A model generated the notes under the pieces. That model had not been told where the DNA came from. It did not search any database and saw only the letters and a list, made by a program, of their open reading frames with translations. Shown in pieces: positions 54,385-64,000 of a stretch of 64,000 nucleotides of DNA. Numbering within the stretch: position 1 is the first letter of the stretch; each line of letters starts with the position of its first letter. This DNA comes from Isoetes taiwanensis (taxonomy: Eukaryota; Streptophyta; Lycopodiopsida; Isoetales; Isoetaceae), in contig JAJEKV010000079.1 of NCBI GenBank assembly GCA_021234155.1, positions 4,783,576 to 4,847,575 of the forward strand, in the 5' to 3' direction. Position numbers and translations under genes: made by a program.

Positions 54385-55830
54385 GTTAGAGCTCTTGAAT
54401 CTGTCTTGTGTCTCACTCTACCAGTATTTCCCAGCAGAACTGTCTCAACTTTCTCAAGTTCCTTTATCTTAGCCATTTCGAGCTTTACAATACCTTATCA
54501 GCAAAAATTGGCAACTTTTCCAAGCTTCAGCACCTGGATTTAAGCTACAGCTGGATTTGTTAGGTGCGTTTCCAGAATCCATATGCCATCTTAGAAATGT
54601 GAACTACCTTTCCTTGGCATATAATGACATAGCTGGAATTATACCCCCCTTCACTCTGCGATCACGACACAATTGGGGTATCTAAATCTAGGTCAAAAGC
54701 AGTCATTTAGCGGTGTCATTCGAGTGTCTAGGGGGTCTTTCCAAATCGTGAGCTTCATCTTGAGAATGAAAAATACCAAGTAGCCTGGGGAAGCTGACTA
54801 GTCTACATATCTTACAATTTGAGGGAAACAATTTTGTTGGTGCCATTCCCCGTGCTCTTAGTAATTTAAAATACCTTCAATACCTTGACCTTGGAGGTGC
54901 TCTTTTCAGGTCAATTCCACAAACCCTTGGTAACCTTTATAACCTCCATGACCTCGGCTTGAGCACTTGGGATTATCTGGAAAAATCCCGACAAGCTTCA
55001 ACAAGCCCATGAATCTTGAAACTCTTGAGATTATTGGTCGAAATAACCTAACAGGTAGTCTATCTGATCTTAGCAACTTAACAAAGCTGCAAAACCCAAA
55101 TTGCCGGCAAGCTTCCAGAGTTCATTGGAGTATTGAATCAGTTAACATAATTTGGAAATTGAAGATAACATGTTCACAGTGCAATCCCAAGATCCATTGG
55201 CAGTCTTGACAAACTCAATTGGTTCTCTATCTTGGATAACATGTTTAGTGGCAGTATACCTCCAGAATTGGGGAACCTTAGCAATGTCACCTATATGCGC
55301 TTCGATGGGAATAAGTTGTCAGGACAGATACCTGCAGAGCTGAGAAACCTTCAAAAGTTGGACACACTTAATCTTCAGTCCAATAAATTATCTGGACACC
55401 CTCAATCTTCAGTCCAATAAATTATCTGGCACTATTCCAAGCCACCTAGGGTTTATGTCAAATCTGGCCACTTAGTACTTTCTAACAATTCTTTAGTTGG
55501 CAGTATTCCAGCATCATTCAGCAATTTGACCAGGCTAGCTAGCTTGTATATATCATCAAACAAGCTTAGCGGCACTATACCAACATTACCTAGCACCTTG
55601 GATTATCTAGATCTGTCGCAGAACCAACTCATTGGAAATGTACCTGCATGTGTCTTGAATGACTCGGGGTGCTAGTCTGGTAAATCTTTCACATAATCAT
55701 TTGACTTCTGAAATTCCCACCATTCCAGCATATAGAAATTTAGATATCCATGATAACAACTTGCAAGGCCCTATCAAATTTAACTTCACGGTGGATGACT
55801 CCAAGAATCAAGTTCACATGTAGATACAAG
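54385..55830 (+). pseudogene. Plant LRR receptor-like protein relic
   Basis: Shifting frames encode many plant-type leucine-rich repeats of the form LxxLxxLxLxxNxLxGxIP. Examples: LRNVNYLSLAYNDIAGIIPP, LTSLHILQFEGNNFVGAIPR, LKYLQYLDLGG, LGNLSNVTYMRFDGNKLSGQ (about 55270), LQKLDTLNLQSNKLSG, LTRLASLYISSNKLSGTIP and LDYLDLSQNQLIGNVP. Such ectodomains sense peptides or hormones at the cell surface. At least six frame shifts or stops occur. No signal peptide, membrane helix or kinase is found. A 34-bp tandem duplication (CAATCTTCAGTCCAATAAAT or similar) at about 55368-55435 breaks one repeat. Confidence 0.85.
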
Positions 55831-56162
55831 AGAATAAGTTCACCAGATGGAAAAAGCAACATATACAAGAAGACACGGGTTTGTAGAATCTCACGGGAGT
55901 GTTAGCGGCCGAGTTGTGCAATCTCGGAGTTCATGGCGGCGGCGAATAGATGAACCATAAATGACTTGTCAAAACACTTAAAATCTTCACCATTGCCATT
56001 ACCATCAGAGGAAAGTATGATGGAAAAAGCAACATATTCAAACAACGGGCTATTATTTCACTGTCATGGGCAAGAGAAGAAAGCAAGCATCCAAATGTGC
56101 AACCGGAATAAAAGAAAAGTTAGAAATGGCCAGGTGAAATGGCTTTACAACTGTGCAAAATA
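55831..56162. other. Intergenic
   Basis: Partial duplication of AAGTAT/GATGGAAAAAGCAACATAT at 55846 and 56019, beside the LRR relic. No gene. Confidence 0.4.
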
Positions 56163-56310
56163 TGCCTTAGATATCATAGAGATCATTAGCATTCAACTTG
56201 AAATAATCACACAAGCACATATATATTGTATTTTAACCATTGAAACTTTATTATTCATATGGTTATGATCGATTCAACATGCTAGCGATTGCATTATCTT
56301 CTTGAACAAC
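56163..56310 (+). repeat. 140-bp direct repeat, copy 1
   Basis: TTAGATATCATAGAG, GTCATTAGCATTCAACTTGA-like and ATATATTGTATTTTAACC match 57207-57340 at about 93%. Copy 2 directly abuts the foldback element. CATATAAGCAATTAACAATT-like sequence at about 56355 resembles the other flank of that element (62143). Confidence 0.7.
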
Positions 56311-57206
56311 TCAGGCATGATCCAGTTACACTTGAATCATCCACCTCTACAGATATAAGCAATTAACAATTCCCTATATTAACAATTAACAGTCGCGCTC
56401 AGCAAGGACTCCCTCTATCTTACCACTGACTCTGTTATGTGGTGCTTAGTCACTCCATAGCCTCTATAGCTTGGTGGGATCTATGCACAGGCCACAAATA
56501 ATAGGAACTAAAGGGTCTAAATTAGAAGCATCGTCCACACAAGGCTACTAGGTCTCTACCCCCCTTCCCAATACAGGAGGTGTAAACTATGATCAACCAA
56601 CATTGTATATTCAAATAACATAGTAAATAATAAGAGTAACATCTAATGTTAATCACATGCATCTAACTTACAATTAGGGTTCATTGATTAGGATTCGTGA
56701 TCCAAACTGAGGGTCCTAAAATGGCTTTACTAGAGTACAAAATGCTAACTCATCTAAAAGCCTAACTTCCAAATGAATTACCAAGAAATCTACTCCAAAT
56801 ACCTTCTTCGGAGGACCTTCACCCTGCTCCTAATTTAGGGTTGTGACATTCCAGCATAATATACGGTATAAATACGTATATTAAACTGCCGTGTCACTAG
56901 TACATGTCGACTACGACGACATGTACCGGCGATAAATAAAGGGTTGTACCATGGGGAACAACCAGTAAAACTCATCATATTGCACATGTTATGTAACATG
57001 TGAATGTATTCTATATTGCCACATGGCAATACCCCATATGAGCCATATGGCCCATTAGACCCTAACCCTTAAACGTAGGCATAATGAGGCAGGAACCCTA
57101 AAAGTGCCTCCTTTTCAGATTCCAGCCTTAGGAGCGTGCATTGCTCAAGTGCCCGATGAAAGAATCTAATAGAGTATTCAAGTTCACAACTAAAACGAAG
57201 TTATGC
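56311..57206. other. Intergenic, nothing recognised
   Basis: AT-rich sequence between the two direct repeats; no domain-bearing frame. Confidence 0.4.
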
Positions 57207-57338
57207 AATCTTAGATATCATAGAGGTCATTAGCATTCAACTTGAAATAATCACACAAACACATATATATTGTATTTTAACCATTGAAACTTTACTATTC
57301 ATATGGTTATGGTCCATCCATTGTAGCAGTTGCATTAT
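57207..57338 (+). repeat. 140-bp direct repeat, copy 2
   Basis: Second copy of 56163-56310. Its end (GCATTATCTT) runs into the first bases of the foldback element. Confidence 0.7.
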
Positions 57339-57819
57339 CTTATCTTATCTTATATTATAATGTTTTAGTGCAAGTAATGGACCACGCCCTAAATCTGACG
57401 GATTGGATTTGATCAATTGTATGGTGGAGATGATGCCACGTCCTAATAAAAAAAAATTAGCCTGACGCACTAGAGTTAGGGCTAAACGCCAATGCTCCGA
57501 ACTATAGCCGGACCCACACAAGCGGCATGGCTTTTTACGCTTAAACGCCAATCTCGGCTATGGCGGACCCAAACAAGCTGGGTTTGTTAAGGCGTGATCC
57601 GACTATGGCGGAACAAGCTGGGCATGGCTATAGATTTTTGTTTTCAATCCTTTGTCTTCATCCAACATTTTGCGGATCTTTTTGAAGTTATAAGCGTAAG
57701 CAAGCGACCTTTTCAAGCTCTTGAATGCGTCTTACTTTTTGGTATTAGATTTTGAGTTCTTGCATTTCTTTGTCGGGTTTAGTTTAAGCTCGGCATTTAG
57801 ATTTCTTTGGAGATAGTGG

Positions 57820-58242
57820 CGACATGATTTTGATGCACGAAGAATCAAGAAGCATTAGAAGAGGCCGAAATAAACAAAGATTAAAGACTAAAAGCGAGGC
57901 CGAAGAAAGGCCCGCTTTAGAAAAAAAAGAAAATCGTATTCTTCCAGACCATCGGCGTTTGCCCTATAGATTTTTGAAGGCGTTTAAGCGAGGGCTGGCG
58001 GTGGAAACTCTTAATTATGGTAGTCTAAGGTTCTTTGGAGGTTGGTTTTTTCATTTGGAGCTCTTGGATATGGATCTTTTTCACCTGCATCGAGCTATGG
58101 AAGAAGCTAAGAGACGAGCATTGAGTTCAGACAAAGATTGCAGGTATGCTAATTGCCCTTTAGATCTTTGGCGATCTAAAACTATGGCGGAACATGGTAG
58201 CAAAAAGATAAATGTTCAGATTTGCAATCGGTTGTGCAGCTA
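57820..58242 (+). other. Unknown frame in left arm of the foldback element
   Basis: 139 residues, strongly basic start (SRSIRRGRNKQRLKTKSEAE), then PYRFLKAFKRGLAVETLNYG, FFHLELLDMDLFHLHRAMEE and AKRRALSSDKDCRYANC. The inverted counterpart at about 61710-61290 is decayed. Codon-like structure is plausible but no family is recognised. Confidence 0.35.
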
Positions 58243-58531
58243 ACCCAAGACAGAGATCTGAGGCTCCAAGATAAGAATATGGAAGCATTTCGTTTTTATT
58301 TGCTTGCTTAACGCATAACTATCAATGCAGTATCTTCTTGATGAGCCATAGAACTCAGTGTTCTTGCTGCAAATGTTACAATAGAGCATTATGTTCTCTG
58401 AAGAGCGAAAGGCAAACATGAGGCATTATTATGCTGCATGTTGAAGACCTTGATGCATTGATATTGGTCTCTACTGATGATGATCTAAAATATTTGAACT
58501 AATGCAACTATGATTCTTGGGTGCGCTTTGA

Positions 58532-58927
58532 TTACACGGAGGCGGGTGCCATTCTGAGAGCCGCCTTTGGGTTCATGTTTCTGAGTAGGATGATGATGGC
58601 ACCATCTTTGATGTGTAACTTATGCGGTGGCATACCAGATGGAGTCAGGTGGTTGATGAACTCAATTGGGAAATCCCTTGTAGCATCTTCGCCTTCTGCA
58701 ATGATGGCATCTATACTCGTGTACGTATGGAGTTGTCCATTCAACCTTAGAAGGACCTTATTGTTGATTCTCAGCGTGTCTTCATTCTTTGGAGTCAAGA
58801 TGGCCTTGTCATACAATAGGTGCACATTTGCCTCTGTTATTTCCTTGCGAAGATCTTTGTCAATCAAGTCATCTTCTACCACGCATTCTTCGTATCTCAA
58901 CCAAGTCACGCGATCGAGTCGACTCAT
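58532..58927 (-). pseudogene. Helitron helicase (PIF1-like) fragment
   Basis: The minus-strand frame reads KAILTPKNEDTLRINNKVLL, a TYTSIDAI segment, FPIEFINHLTPSGMPPHKLH and IKDGAIIILLRNMNPKAALR. These are the late helicase motifs (P--FLN-L-PSG-PPH-L-LK-G-PIMLLRNL-P) at the C-terminus of plant Helitron Rep/helicase proteins, which unwind DNA in rolling-circle transposition. The Walker motifs and the Rep nuclease are absent. It sits at the inner end of the foldback left arm, so it may mark an older Helitron interrupted by, or captured in, this element. Confidence 0.85.
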
Positions 58928-58959
58928 TGTTCATCTTGTCCAGGCTTCGCGTGTTCTGC

Positions 58960-61035
58960 TTTAGCTTATAATCTCAACAACCAAGTAATAGTGCCCATGG
59001 CCGACATTGGTGGGGATTAGTTGGGAACAAAGATAGTATGGAACATTCTCAACAAAGTCAAAGGATAATACAATAAAGAGGCAACTTATATAATTAGAGA
59101 TGCATTGTCCTTGTTTAGCTCAACATGACAAACAACAAAGTGTTGTGATCCCCTAGTTAGTTCTTCATTGTTGCTTTTGGGTTGTATCACAATGTTGTCT
59201 CGGGGACAATTTGTTTTCATTCACTCATCTAGATTTGGTATTTAAAGATGCACTTTGATTTGGCATTGAATATGGGTTCTCCCTCAATATTCACTTTTAT
59301 AGCTCTCATTTTGTCTTCTTCAACACTTAGGCCTTCAATGGATTTTCAGTCTCAATCTCAACTCAACATTTACTCAATGGGTTTTCACTCTAGCATTTAC
59401 AACGATACAAAAATTGAACTCACTTCCACTTTGATGTGACTTGAAGGATGCCCTTCAACATCTTTTTCGCGTTGCACATTGTTGCAATTGGGCGAAAAGA
59501 TGAGCTGTGATGTATCATTGATGAATTGGGCATTTAGTCAACATTTAAAGGCGCTTTTTTGCATTATCTACTTTCTTCATGGCAATGAAGCGGATAACTG
59601 GTTAAACTTTCAAGCTTTCTTCTTTGTTTATTAGTCAAAATGTCTATTTTATTGTGCTCATTTTCCTATAACCTAAAGTTTTCTTCTTTGTTTATTCTGA
59701 AAATTGTCTATTTTTTTATTGTGCTAATTTTCCTATAACACGAGATGCAAGGCTCAAATAGTGGTTTGACATGCAAAAGTGTCATATTGATATAGAGGTC
59801 ACAATGATTGAACACAATGAGCATCATGCACGTTGTATAGGTGGATAATGCTCATTTATGACACAACCCTTGGCAGCTTAAATTTAAATTGCAATGTTGC
59901 ATCTTGCAATAATGTGTTTGAGGGCCCTCAACAATTGACACAAATCTTAAACAAAAGGATCCCATGCTTATATAACAGAAGAGAAGTACTTTGTTCCAAA
60001 GAAATTTGTTTATCTGGTGCATCTGCAAATGATATTATTATGACCAAAGCTTGCTTCCTCAATCATATAGTTGCAAAGGGCATAGTCAAAGTGTCACCCT
60101 CCATTATTTTAAACTATGATGACAGATACTCCAACCTCAAGCGAACAATTTCCCATTGACATGACAAAAGTCACTTGACATATAGATGAGCACAAAATAA
60201 GGCTCTCACTCAAAAACAAAAGATGTGGGCACAAAATAAGGCTTTCACTCAACAACAAAGGTACCATAGACAATATAAGAAAGATGTACATCTACAATAT
60301 AAAAAAGATGTACATCGACATTCTACTTCGTCTTAGTTCATGTACAACAAGACAGTCCATGTAAGGTTTTTCCAAGTAGGTTTGATAACTCCAAAAACAA
60401 TGAACTATAATCTAATATAATGAGTCTAACCTCAACAGCTTGACTGCCATCTTCTCAACCTGCATAACTAAAAAGTTAACTGCTGAACAAAACTAACAAA
60501 CTACGAAGCTTGATATTAAATAATACAAATTGTTTTTATCTCATTTCTAGTTTCAAGCAATTATATGGTGCATGGAACAGCGTTTCTATAAGGAGTAAAT
60601 TCTAGCGTTTCTATTAATAAGTAGGTTTAAGAAACTAAGGAAATTTGTATTTCAAAACCTTTACATATACAAAAGCCTTGCAAATATCATGGCTAAGATT
60701 TTTTTTTTTCTTGGCATGCAGATGCACTTTTGTCATCTACTCTTCACGGCTATAGCGGTTTTTTCCCAAGAAGAAGAATAAACACAGTACAAATGATGCA
60801 TATGCAAAAGCTTTGCAAATATCATGGCTAAGATTTTTTTTTCTTTGCCGCGGATGCACCTTTGTCATCTACTCTTCACGGCTATAGCGTTCTTTCCCAA
60901 GAAGAAGAATAAACTATTCTGATGATGGGATTATGTTGTCCTTCATATATAAATTTTACATAGGAAAGCGTAGACCTTAAATTTCACTCCATTTATATGC
61001 ATTAGTTCATATTTTTTCCATTAAGCAAAGCGGGT
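58960..61035. repeat. Foldback loop: AT-rich with tandem duplications
   Basis: About 64-bp tandem repeat at 59616-59740 (TTTTCTTCTTTGTTTATT, TTTTCCTATAAC). About 40-bp repeats at 60190-60255 (GCACAAAATAAGGCT). GATGTACATC words at 60284 and 60309. About 137-bp tandem repeat at 60662-60930 (TTGCAAATATCATGGCTAAG, CATCTACTCTTCACGGCTAT). Frames at 59248-59439 and 59833-60159 carry no domain. Confidence 0.6.
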
Positions 61036-62147
61036 TGCATTAGTTCAAATATTTTAGATCATCATCGGTAGAGACCAATATCAATGCATCAAGGTCTTCA
61101 ACATGCGGCATAATAATGCCTCATGTTTGCCTTTAGCTCTTCGGAGAACATAATGCTCTATTGTAACATTTGCGGCAAGAACACTAAGTTCTATGGCTCA
61201 TCAAGAAGATCTTGCATTGATAGTTATCGCGTTAAGCAAGCAAATAAAAACGAAATGCTTCCATATTCTTATCTTGGAGCCTCGGATCTACATCTTGGGT
61301 TAGCTGCACAACCGATTGCAAATCTGAACATTTATCGTGGCTTTACATTTACCATATGCGCTCATAGTTTTTAGATCAAGCCGGACATCTAAAGGGCAAT
61401 TAGCATACCCGCAATCTTTGTCCGAACTCAATGCTTTCGTCTCTTAGCTTCTTCCATAGCTTCGATCTGGTGAAAAAAAGATCCATATCCAAGAGCTCCA
61501 AATGAAAAAACCAACCTCCAAAGAACCCGGACTACCATAATTAAGAGCTCCCACTGCCGGGCACAGCAAACGGCCTTCAAAAATCTAGGACAAACGCCGA
61601 TGGTGGGAAGAATCGATTTTCTTTTTTCTAAAGCGGGCCTTTCTTCTGCCCGCTTTAGTCTTTAATCTTTGTTTATTTCGGCCTCTTCTAATGCTTCTTG
61701 ATTCTTGGGGCATCAAAATCATGTAAGCCACTATCTCCGACAAATCTAAATGCCGAGCTTAAACTAAACGATAAAGAAATGCAAGAACTCAAAATCTAAG
61801 ACCGAAAAAAGTAAAACGATTCAAGAGCTTGAAAAGGTCGTTTGCTTACGTTTATAACTTCAAAAAGATCCGGCAAAATGTTGGATGAAGACAAAGGATT
61901 GAAAACAAAAATCTATAGCCATGCCCGGTTGTTACGCCATAGGCTGGATCACGTCTTAACAAACCCAGTTGTTTGGAGTCCGCCATAGCCAGGAGATTGG
62001 CGTTTAGCCCTAACTCTAGTCGTCCGGCTAATTTTTTTTATTAGGGCGTGGCATCATCTCCACCATACAATTGATCAAATCCAATCCGCCGATTTAGGGC
62101 GTGGTCCATTACTTGCACTAAAACATTATAATATAAGATAAGATAAG

Positions 62148-62994
62148 CAATTAACAATTTACGTTTTTATTTATTTGGGTTACGATCCGGACGTTGTGTC
62201 CGGACCGACTGGTTTGAAAATTGGTTCCCTCCTTTGACACCTTCAATGAACCCCATTGCATGTCAAAAACTTCTAATTTAAATTCAACCTTCTAAAATAG
62301 TATCTTCTTTGGGTATTCTTTGAACCAACATGCATTGAACACGAAAAATAATGTCTATGTTCCAAGGTTCGATATCATTTGAAACCAAGTTCCCTTGGGC
62401 ATGTTTTTTCTTCATGTGACATTCGGCAACTATGAATCTCAAGTTATGTGCTAGCAATAGTTATGCAAGATGCTACAAGTTACGATATACATGATAATAT
62501 TCATCACCCCGACTCATTCTAGCCTCCCGGTAGTGGCCTTTCGCGCGTTAAGAAGAGGATCGTCAAGACTCCAACATCCTAGCCCCTCCAGGCATGGGCG
62601 CATTTTGAGGACTAGGAGTGAACCAATGATTGGGTTAGTGGACTGTCGATAGGCAATGCATGCTTCTTGATGGGCATTAGGCGGGATTGCATCACGTTTC
62701 TTAATCGGAGATGACCTCTAGAGCCTAAGAACCTTAGCCACTAATGAATGAACCTAGCCATGTATGTTTTGAATAGATAGGTTAGATATTTACTCGACAT
62801 TTCAGTTCATTGGATGATATTGTATCACTCTATGCACATCTCTTTGGGAAGGGTTTAGAGACCCGAGTCTTTTATTGATGATTCTACATTAGCCCATTAA
62901 TTCCCAATTACTTAGCGACCTGTGCATAGGAGCACTGCTGACTATGGGTGGTGGGGTTAGACCGGGCTGATAAGGAAGGCTTTTTCAGCTCTGA
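62148..62994. other. Intergenic, nothing recognised
   Basis: No domain-bearing frame. The 62148 flank (CAATTAACAATTT) resembles 56357. Confidence 0.4.
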
Positions 62995-64000
62995 TTGATC
63001 CCTCGGGTGCATAATGGCGGCCGAGGGCATTGTAGGCTAGGCTTAATAAGCTTGTCAATGAGTGCGAGGGCAAGGTATGGGCCGACATCCGGGCTCGAGA
63101 TGGCGTTGCATGTCCGTGGGCATATAAGCAAGGAGGTCCACATCATTAGCGTACATCAGTTGCCCGTAATGCAGTGCGGGGAGGTGAGCTCCCGTTAAGC
63201 CCATTTTCAGCAAGCCGACTCTCCGGCTAATCAATAATGTATCCAAACAACATAGGAGAGAGAGGGCATCCTTGGCGGACTTATCGAATGGATGGCTTGT
63301 GAGATGCAACTAGCTTGAACATGTCTCCTATAACCCATATAGTGCATTTGCAAATCTGCGGGGACCCCCGTGTCTATAATCTTGCCCACAACTTTTCTCG
63401 AGGCACGTGTCCAAACGCCTTGGCGAAGTCCACAAAGCAAAGAATACGGTCTCGCCATCGGTTCTGCCTCGCCGTTCTCCGGCCAAGGTTCGCAGCGGTG
63501 TGAAGATGTGATGAATGGTTGAGTGTAGCTCTCCCAACTCCACATGTATGAGGACCCACACGCTCACTCTGCTCGGGGCGTCAGACGTAAACTTTCTAAT
63601 ACCGAATAGTGATTTTGCAAACACCTAGTGACTATAATTGTCCGGGGTGGGTTGGGCGGTGTGGATCACACGCCTTGTATATATCTTGAACAACTCGTCT
63701 AGCGGTCAACCGTGGGGAATCATCCCCAGTAGTGCCTTGTTGAACATGGCAATCGTTACGATTACTATGCATACTCCTACCCACTTGAGCAACTCCCCGC
63801 GATACCATCCGGATCTGATGCTTTTCCATTGGCTAGACATTGTAGGCTTTGACCTATGTCTACCTCTATGATTTCCAGCACCGGGCCTTCATCTGTAAGT
63901 ACCAACCGCTTATGCTCCCTAAAAGTCATAAAAAGTGCTACAAGTATTGTTCCTACCGTTTAAGAGTGATGTTCCTTGTAGGTCGTGACAAAGCTTTCCG
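62995..64000 (-). pseudogene. Second LINE reverse transcriptase, degenerate, runs off the window
   Basis: On the minus strand from the window end: NGKASDPDGI-like, AMFNKALLGMIPHG, a decayed DNYSH segment, ELHSTIHHIFTPLRTLAG, then CFVDFAKAFGHVPREKLWAR (RT motif A with the first Asp). MHYMGY and VRQGCPLSPMLFG follow (63285-63241, motif B), then LMYANDVDLLA (63153-63142). The last is the YADD box with the first catalytic Asp changed to Asn. Frames shift several times. It is related to the LINE at 17880-19405 but covers the part that copy lacks. It is dead by both frame breaks and active-site change. Confidence 0.85.

Larger units (their letters stand above)
57339..62147. mobile_element. Foldback element with arms of about 1.1 kb
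   Basis: Left arm 57339 to about 58508 and right arm about 61036-62147 are reverse complements at about 90% or more, from CTTATCTTATCTTATATTAT at the outer ends to TTTGAACTAATGCAAC at the inner ends. The loop is about 2.5 kb. Such long TIRs occur in foldback and TIR-type Mutator-like elements; I see no MURA-type transposase and no clear target duplication. Each arm carries a gene-like stretch, and the loop contains a Helitron helicase fragment, so the element is composite. Confidence 0.85.

Overview
The window looks like intergenic heterochromatin of a large, repeat-rich land-plant nuclear genome. The evidence is eukaryotic GT-AG exon fragments, plant-type gene relics (ABCA transporter, PPR protein, plant-consensus LRR protein), Ty3/gypsy and Ty1/copia elements, LINEs, MITEs and a Helitron helicase fragment. 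A fern or another non-flowering vascular plant is my guess; the sequence does not settle it. I see no complete host gene. Almost every recognisable reading frame is a transposon gene or a broken gene fragment.

Layout. 1-335 holds a 213-bp copy of a retrotransposon leader joined to a dispersed repeat. 1561-2380 carries ABCA exon relics. 2591-3016 is a MITE-like element cut by a gypsy LTR. 3017-11990 is a minus-strand Ty3/gypsy element (gypsy-1) with nearly identical 279-bp LTRs. Its gag-pol carries a second RNase H between protease and reverse transcriptase. 11991-13957 is AT-rich repeat plus a minus-strand copia gag/protease fragment. 13958-16000 holds a repeat, an unknown charged reading frame and a PPR relic. 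16296-16772 is a MITE with perfect 131-bp inverted repeats beside a copia LTR (16864-17327). 17880-19405 is a 5'-truncated LINE. 20325-26150 holds minisatellites, local duplications and relics of an aldo-keto reductase and NDUFAF7.

26524-49581 is the centrepiece: a 23-kb nested stack. An old plus-strand Ty3/gypsy element (gypsy-2) is framed by the target duplication TGAAA. Its 5' LTR is split by a 3.18-kb TIR element (TIR-1) that carries arrays of an 18-bp palindrome. Its integrase is split by an 8.89-kb TIR element (TIR-2). Both inserts have 4-bp target duplications. Gypsy-2 also carries a roughly 3-kb extra reading frame between integrase and 3' LTR.

50164-50846 holds minus-strand exons of 3-isopropylmalate dehydrogenase. 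51595-54320 is a run of minisatellites, one forming a near-perfect heat-shock-element lattice, plus tRNA-like T-arms. 54385-55830 is a broken LRR gene. 57339-62147 is a foldback element with arms of about 1.1 kb and a Helitron helicase fragment in its loop. 62995-64000 is a second degenerate LINE that runs off the end.

Order of events: gypsy-2 is old (diverged LTRs, many frame breaks) and was later hit by TIR-1 and TIR-2. Gypsy-1 is young (one LTR mismatch by eye) although its coding region already has frame breaks. That combination suggests it was mobilised in trans or was copied as an already defective element.
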